A stretch of DNA of 64,000 nt, taken from positions 783,529 to 847,528 of the forward strand of contig NZ_QXJM01000040.1 of NCBI RefSeq assembly GCF_003570905.1. Reading direction: 5' to 3'. This document shows positions 60,959-64,000 of this stretch, piece by piece. A model generated the notes under the pieces. That model made no database searches, was not told the origin of the DNA, and saw only the letters and a list, made by a program, of their open reading frames with translations. The translations under genes were made by a program, and so were the position numbers. This DNA comes from Cohnella faecalis (GTDB taxonomy: Bacteria > Bacillota > Bacilli > Paenibacillales > Paenibacillaceae). Each line of letters opens with the position of its first letter. Position 1 is the stretch's first letter.

Positions 60959-61390
60959 ATGGAAGTTATGTTTAATGAATTTTGTATCAGCAATGATAAG
61001 ACAAGAATTGATAAGGATATCGTGATAGATTTTTTGTCGCGAAGCTATTGGGCTAATAAAAGACCTATCGATCGTACCATTAAGGCTATAGAAAATTCTT
61101 ATTGCTTAGGTGTGTACAAAGACGAAAAACAAGTCGGTTTTGCGAGAGTTATTAGTGACGGTGCGACATTCTTTTATATATGTGATGTATTTGTTTTGGA
61201 GGAGTACAGAGGCAAGGGGATAGGGAAGAAATTAGTTGAAATTATTGTAGACTCAGATGAGTTTGAAGGAATGATGGGCCTATTGGGGACACTGGATGCT
61301 CACGGGCTGTATGAGAAATATGGATTTATTAAGGATCCGGATCGGTTTCTGAAACGACCTCCCACATGGAGTGTACAACAACAAAGCTAG
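60959..61390 (+). CDS. GNAT acetyltransferase, copy C
   Basis: 143-aa protein identical to copies A and B, with the same GTGGAGG ribosome site and the same divergent 235-bp region shared with the helicase start. This copy lies beside the most intact helicase and RND sequences and is probably the true chromosomal copy if the block is single. The acetyl-CoA motif is YRGKGIGKKL; the substrate is unknown. Confidence 0.88.
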   Translation: MEVMFNEFCISNDKTRIDKDIVIDFLSRSYWANKRPIDRTIKAIENSYCLGVYKDEKQVGFARVISDGATFFYICDVFVLEEYRGKGIGKKLVEIIVDSDEFEGMMGLLGTLDAHGLYEKYGFIKDPDRFLKRPPTWSVQQQS

Positions 61391-61437
61391 CATTTCTAAA
61401 AAACAAATCGAAGGATTGTTTTCTGGAAGGAAATGAA

Positions 61438-61471
61438 AGGCGCACGATTACGTCACCGTAACCGTGCGCCT
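61438..61471. terminator. Bidirectional terminator between GNAT and RND genes, copy C
   Basis: A 15-bp stem with a 4-nt loop, identical to the copy A hairpin, between convergent genes. Confidence 0.7.
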
Positions 61472-61526
61472 CTCCACTCATCCTGGACAATTTAATGGAA
61501 TCCGCTTCTCATGGTCGTACCCCCGC

Positions 61527-64000
61527 TCAGAACGTCTCTGCCTCTTTGGTTTTCCGCTTCCTCCATGCCAATTCATAGACCACCGGAACAACAATCAACG
61601 TTAACAGCGTTGAGGTGAATAATCCGCCGATGACCGTAATGGCGAGTCCGCCGGAAATTAGGCTGGTTGAAGAGCCTGATAATGCGAGCGGTACGAGCGC
61701 TAACATGGTTGCAAATGCAGTCATCAGAATCGGACGAAGGCGGGTCTTGGATGCTTCCACGATCGCTTCCGTTATCGGCATGCCGGCGGATTTGCGGTTC
61801 TTCTCGACCCGATCGAGCAGCACTACTGCATTGGTAACGACAATCCCTATGAGCATAAGCATCCCGATCATTCCGCTCATCGATAAGGACTGTCCGGTAA
61901 CGAACAGAGCGCCGAGAGCGCCAACCGGAATGAACAATAGCGAGGACAGAATGATCAGCGGCGTAAGCAGCCCGCCGAATGTCATGCTCATCACGAGGAA
62001 GACAAGACCGATGGCCACGACCATGGCGATTCCGAGATTAACAAAGCCCTCCGCAATCATCTGTTGACCGCCGCCGATAGTCACTTCAACGCCGCTTGGC
62101 AGCGACAAGCTATTGATGTTATCTTCGATTTTTTTCGTGACCGCTGAAACCTCATCGGATTTTTTGACTGTTCCGCTGATTTGAGCATACATCTTGCCAT
62201 CGTCATGATTGACCTGAATCCAAGCATTCTGCTGCGTAATGTCGGCAACGTCTTTTAGCTTCTTCAAGCCGCCGACAGTCGGGACTTGGACATTCTCAAG
62301 CTCCTCCCTGGATGTGATCTGCCGATCGTAGGACAAGGTGATATCCCGATCTTTATTATCAATCGTATACGTTCCGGCATCTACCGGACGCAACTGTTCT
62401 CCTACGAGCTGCATGATCAATAAGGGACTCACATTCGCATCGATTCCTTGCTGATTTAGCGTCAGAACCCATTTTGGGGAGACTTCGTTCATATTGTTCG
62501 TAATATCCTTGAGGTCGCTGCTTTGTTTCATCAAGCTTTCAATTTGCTGGGCTGCTTTCGCCAAATTGTCCGCATTATTTGCAAACACGCTTACGTCGAT
62601 ATTGTTGCCAGTTACCAGGCCTTCCTGCTCGCCCGCCTTGACATTGATCGCCGTTCCTTCTTCCTCGGCCGTCACAATAGCCGGCAGCTCCGTATTCATG
62701 CGATCGACAAGCTGATCGATATCTGTCCCGTCAACGAACTGCGCAGTTACCGTTGCTTTGTTCTTGCCTCCGGATGATGCCAACGGGTTACCGCCTGAGC
62801 TGCCAATGGATACGCTATAGCTTTCTGTTTCGTTCAATTCTTTCAAATAGCTCTCCACTTTGGCGCTGACTTTGTCGGTTTGCTCCAAGCCGCTCTTAGA
62901 GGGCAGAGTGATCCCAATTGACGCTGTCGGGACCGAGCCGGCCGGAAGGAACGCCACACCGAGCAGAGGAATGAGGCTTAGGGAACCGATTAGCAGCAGC
63001 ACGGATGCGCCGAGTACAATGCCCTTGCGCTTTAATGCGCCGCGGATTACCTTTTCAAATCCGTCCGTCAGCCTCCCACCTTGCTTATGCGGCTTGACGC
63101 GTTTGAAAAACTTGCTTCCCAATACCGGAATAAGCATAACAGCCACCAGCAACGAAGTAAGGATCGAGATGACCACCGCTAGCGAGAAAGGCCGGAAAAA
63201 CTCCCCTATAATCCCGCTGACGAAAGCGAGCGGCGCGAATACGACAATCATTGCGACGGTTGACGATGCGACCGCTCCGATGACTTCCCGGGTCGCCTGG
63301 AAAGCAAGCTCCTTGCCTTTGAGCTGTTCACCCTTTTCTTGTTTCCATCTGTAAATGTTCTCGATAACGACGATACTGTCGTCCACGATTCGCCCGATCG
63401 ATACGGCGATACCGCCAAGCGTCATAATATTGAGCGTATAGCCCATCTGATTCATAACGGCAATCGTAGCGAAAATGGAAATAGGCAGCGAAATGATCGA
63501 GATGAGGGTCGCTCTCACATTGCGCAAGAACAGGAAGATGATCAGAACGCAGAACAATGTGCCATACAAGCCTTCGCGAATAAGACCGGATACGGACTCT
63601 TTGATCTCCTCCCTTGATCTCTGATGACATGAACGTTCAGCTCGCCTTTATCTTGGTAAGAAGTCAACAGCTCCTTAATTTCATCCGAGACTTCCGCCGT
63701 GTTCGCATCCTGATTTTTGACAACTTGTACGACAAAGCTCGGTTCCCCGTTGTAACGAGTAATCTCGTCTTGCGTCGATACCGTCTTGATTTCGGCAATG
63801 TCCGACAGCAATGCAACTCCTGACGCCTGTTGCTGCGGGGAAGACGCTGTTCCCGGTTGTGCCGCGGCGGCCCTAATTTCAAGTCTTCGATTTGCTTCAA
63901 GGAATCAACTGAACCCGTCAGACGAATCGGAATCGTCGTCTCTTCCTGGGTAACCGTACCGAGCGGAAGGGCATAGTCAAGTGATTGCAGCGCGCTTTGG
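61527..64000 (-). CDS. RND efflux transporter (HAE1/AcrB/SwrC-like), 5' end outside window
   Basis: A proton-driven multidrug-type membrane transporter. At least 820 of the usual ~1,030 residues are present and the N-terminal ~200 lie beyond 64000. The TM4 motif with the proton-relay acidic pair is seen in GRIVDDSIVVIENIYR. Other hydrophobic blocks (LFCVLIIFLFL, MIVVFAPLAFVSGI) and the second-half GIVVTNAVVLLDRVEK follow the family pattern. Two single-base losses break the frame in this copy. One is near 63608 (RDQGRRSKS should read RDQGREIKES). One is near 63883 (DLKLGPP should read a DLEIRAAAAQ-like segment). The reading on both sides is otherwise continuous. GC content is higher than in the adjacent GNAT and helicase genes, matching the general chromosome. 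Confidence 0.85.

Larger units (their letters stand above)
56073..62954 (+). repeat. Repeat unit C (forward) of the triplication
   Basis: Direct repeat of copy A (42286-49160) and inverted repeat of copy B. It is the cleanest copy: the helicase is open for 1,441 codons and the RND gene for 680. Beyond 62954 the sequence continues into RND gene sequence found in neither A nor B. Confidence 0.95.

Noticed and set aside
47172..61390. Three GNAT genes as a true paralogous family
   Set aside because: The proteins are identical and the flanking 7 kb is duplicated with them, so they belong to one block duplication or assembly artefact rather than separate genes.
47828..62067. 150-codon frame antisense to the RND gene (47828-48280, 49956-50408, 61615-62067)
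   Set aside because: It overlaps conserved RND coding sequence in antisense, has no ribosome site and no recognisable domain.
42166..62954. Composite transposon with long inverted repeats
   Set aside because: No transposase, terminal inverted repeats or target duplications are seen; three units with asymmetric turns do not fit a transposon.

Overview
The window looks like chromosome of a Paenibacillus/Cohnella-type member of the Paenibacillaceae. The support is three carbohydrate ABC-import cassettes with solute-binding lipoproteins, two YesM-type histidine kinases each paired with an AraC-type response regulator, two S-layer-homology (SLH) proteins, BTAD-containing regulators, strong AGGAGG-like ribosome-binding sites and mid-range GC in the sugar region. 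No rRNA, tRNA or CRISPR was recognised.

Layout. 1-7.4 kb: a large RCC1-repeat/SLH surface protein, then a 7TM histidine kinase overlapping a REC-wHTH-BTAD response regulator. 7.4-16.1 kb: a YesM-like kinase and REC-AraC regulator transcribed away from a binding protein, two permeases and an intracellular GH66 enzyme, which reads as an isomalto-oligosaccharide/dextran-fragment uptake unit. 16.2-22.4 kb: a broken acetyltransferase, a MalT-like STAND ATPase with a C-terminal BTAD module, and an SLH protein with duplicated chitobiase-C-type domains. 22.4-28.7 kb: an insertion-sequence relic, then a LacI regulator with a perfect palindromic operator on its own promoter, a GH13 maltodextrinase, a maltodextrin-type binding protein and two permeases. 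28.7-29.3 kb: a 51-bp minisatellite. 29.3-41.1 kb: an AlsE-like 3-epimerase and a PfkB sugar kinase, divergent from a kinase/regulator pair, ABC importer, FAD oxidoreductase and zinc polyol-type dehydrogenase. This looks like a catabolic unit for a rare sugar or polyol. None of the three importers has its own ATPase gene, so a shared MsmX-type ATPase elsewhere is likely.

41.4-64 kb is the strangest part. One block (an AT-rich DUF4011 superfamily-1 helicase/nuclease gene, a divergent GNAT gene, and the 3' part of an RND efflux gene) occurs three times in a row as forward (about 42,166-49,160), inverted (49,161-56,072) and forward (56,073-62,954) copies. The copies are nearly identical but differ by scattered one-base indels, mostly in homopolymers. 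Both turning points are asymmetric, with unpaired loops of roughly 90 and 120 nt and only a few bases of microhomology. The structure matches either a real tandem inversion duplication or a chimeric, poorly polished assembly. The indel pattern, also seen as single-base frameshifts in several genes of the unique part, makes an assembly artefact the more likely reading. If so, the true locus is a single helicase-GNAT-RND block and about 13.8 kb of this window is spurious.

The helicase/nuclease is of a type often found in phage-defence neighbourhoods. It is the best candidate here for an unusual system, but its function is not shown by the sequence.
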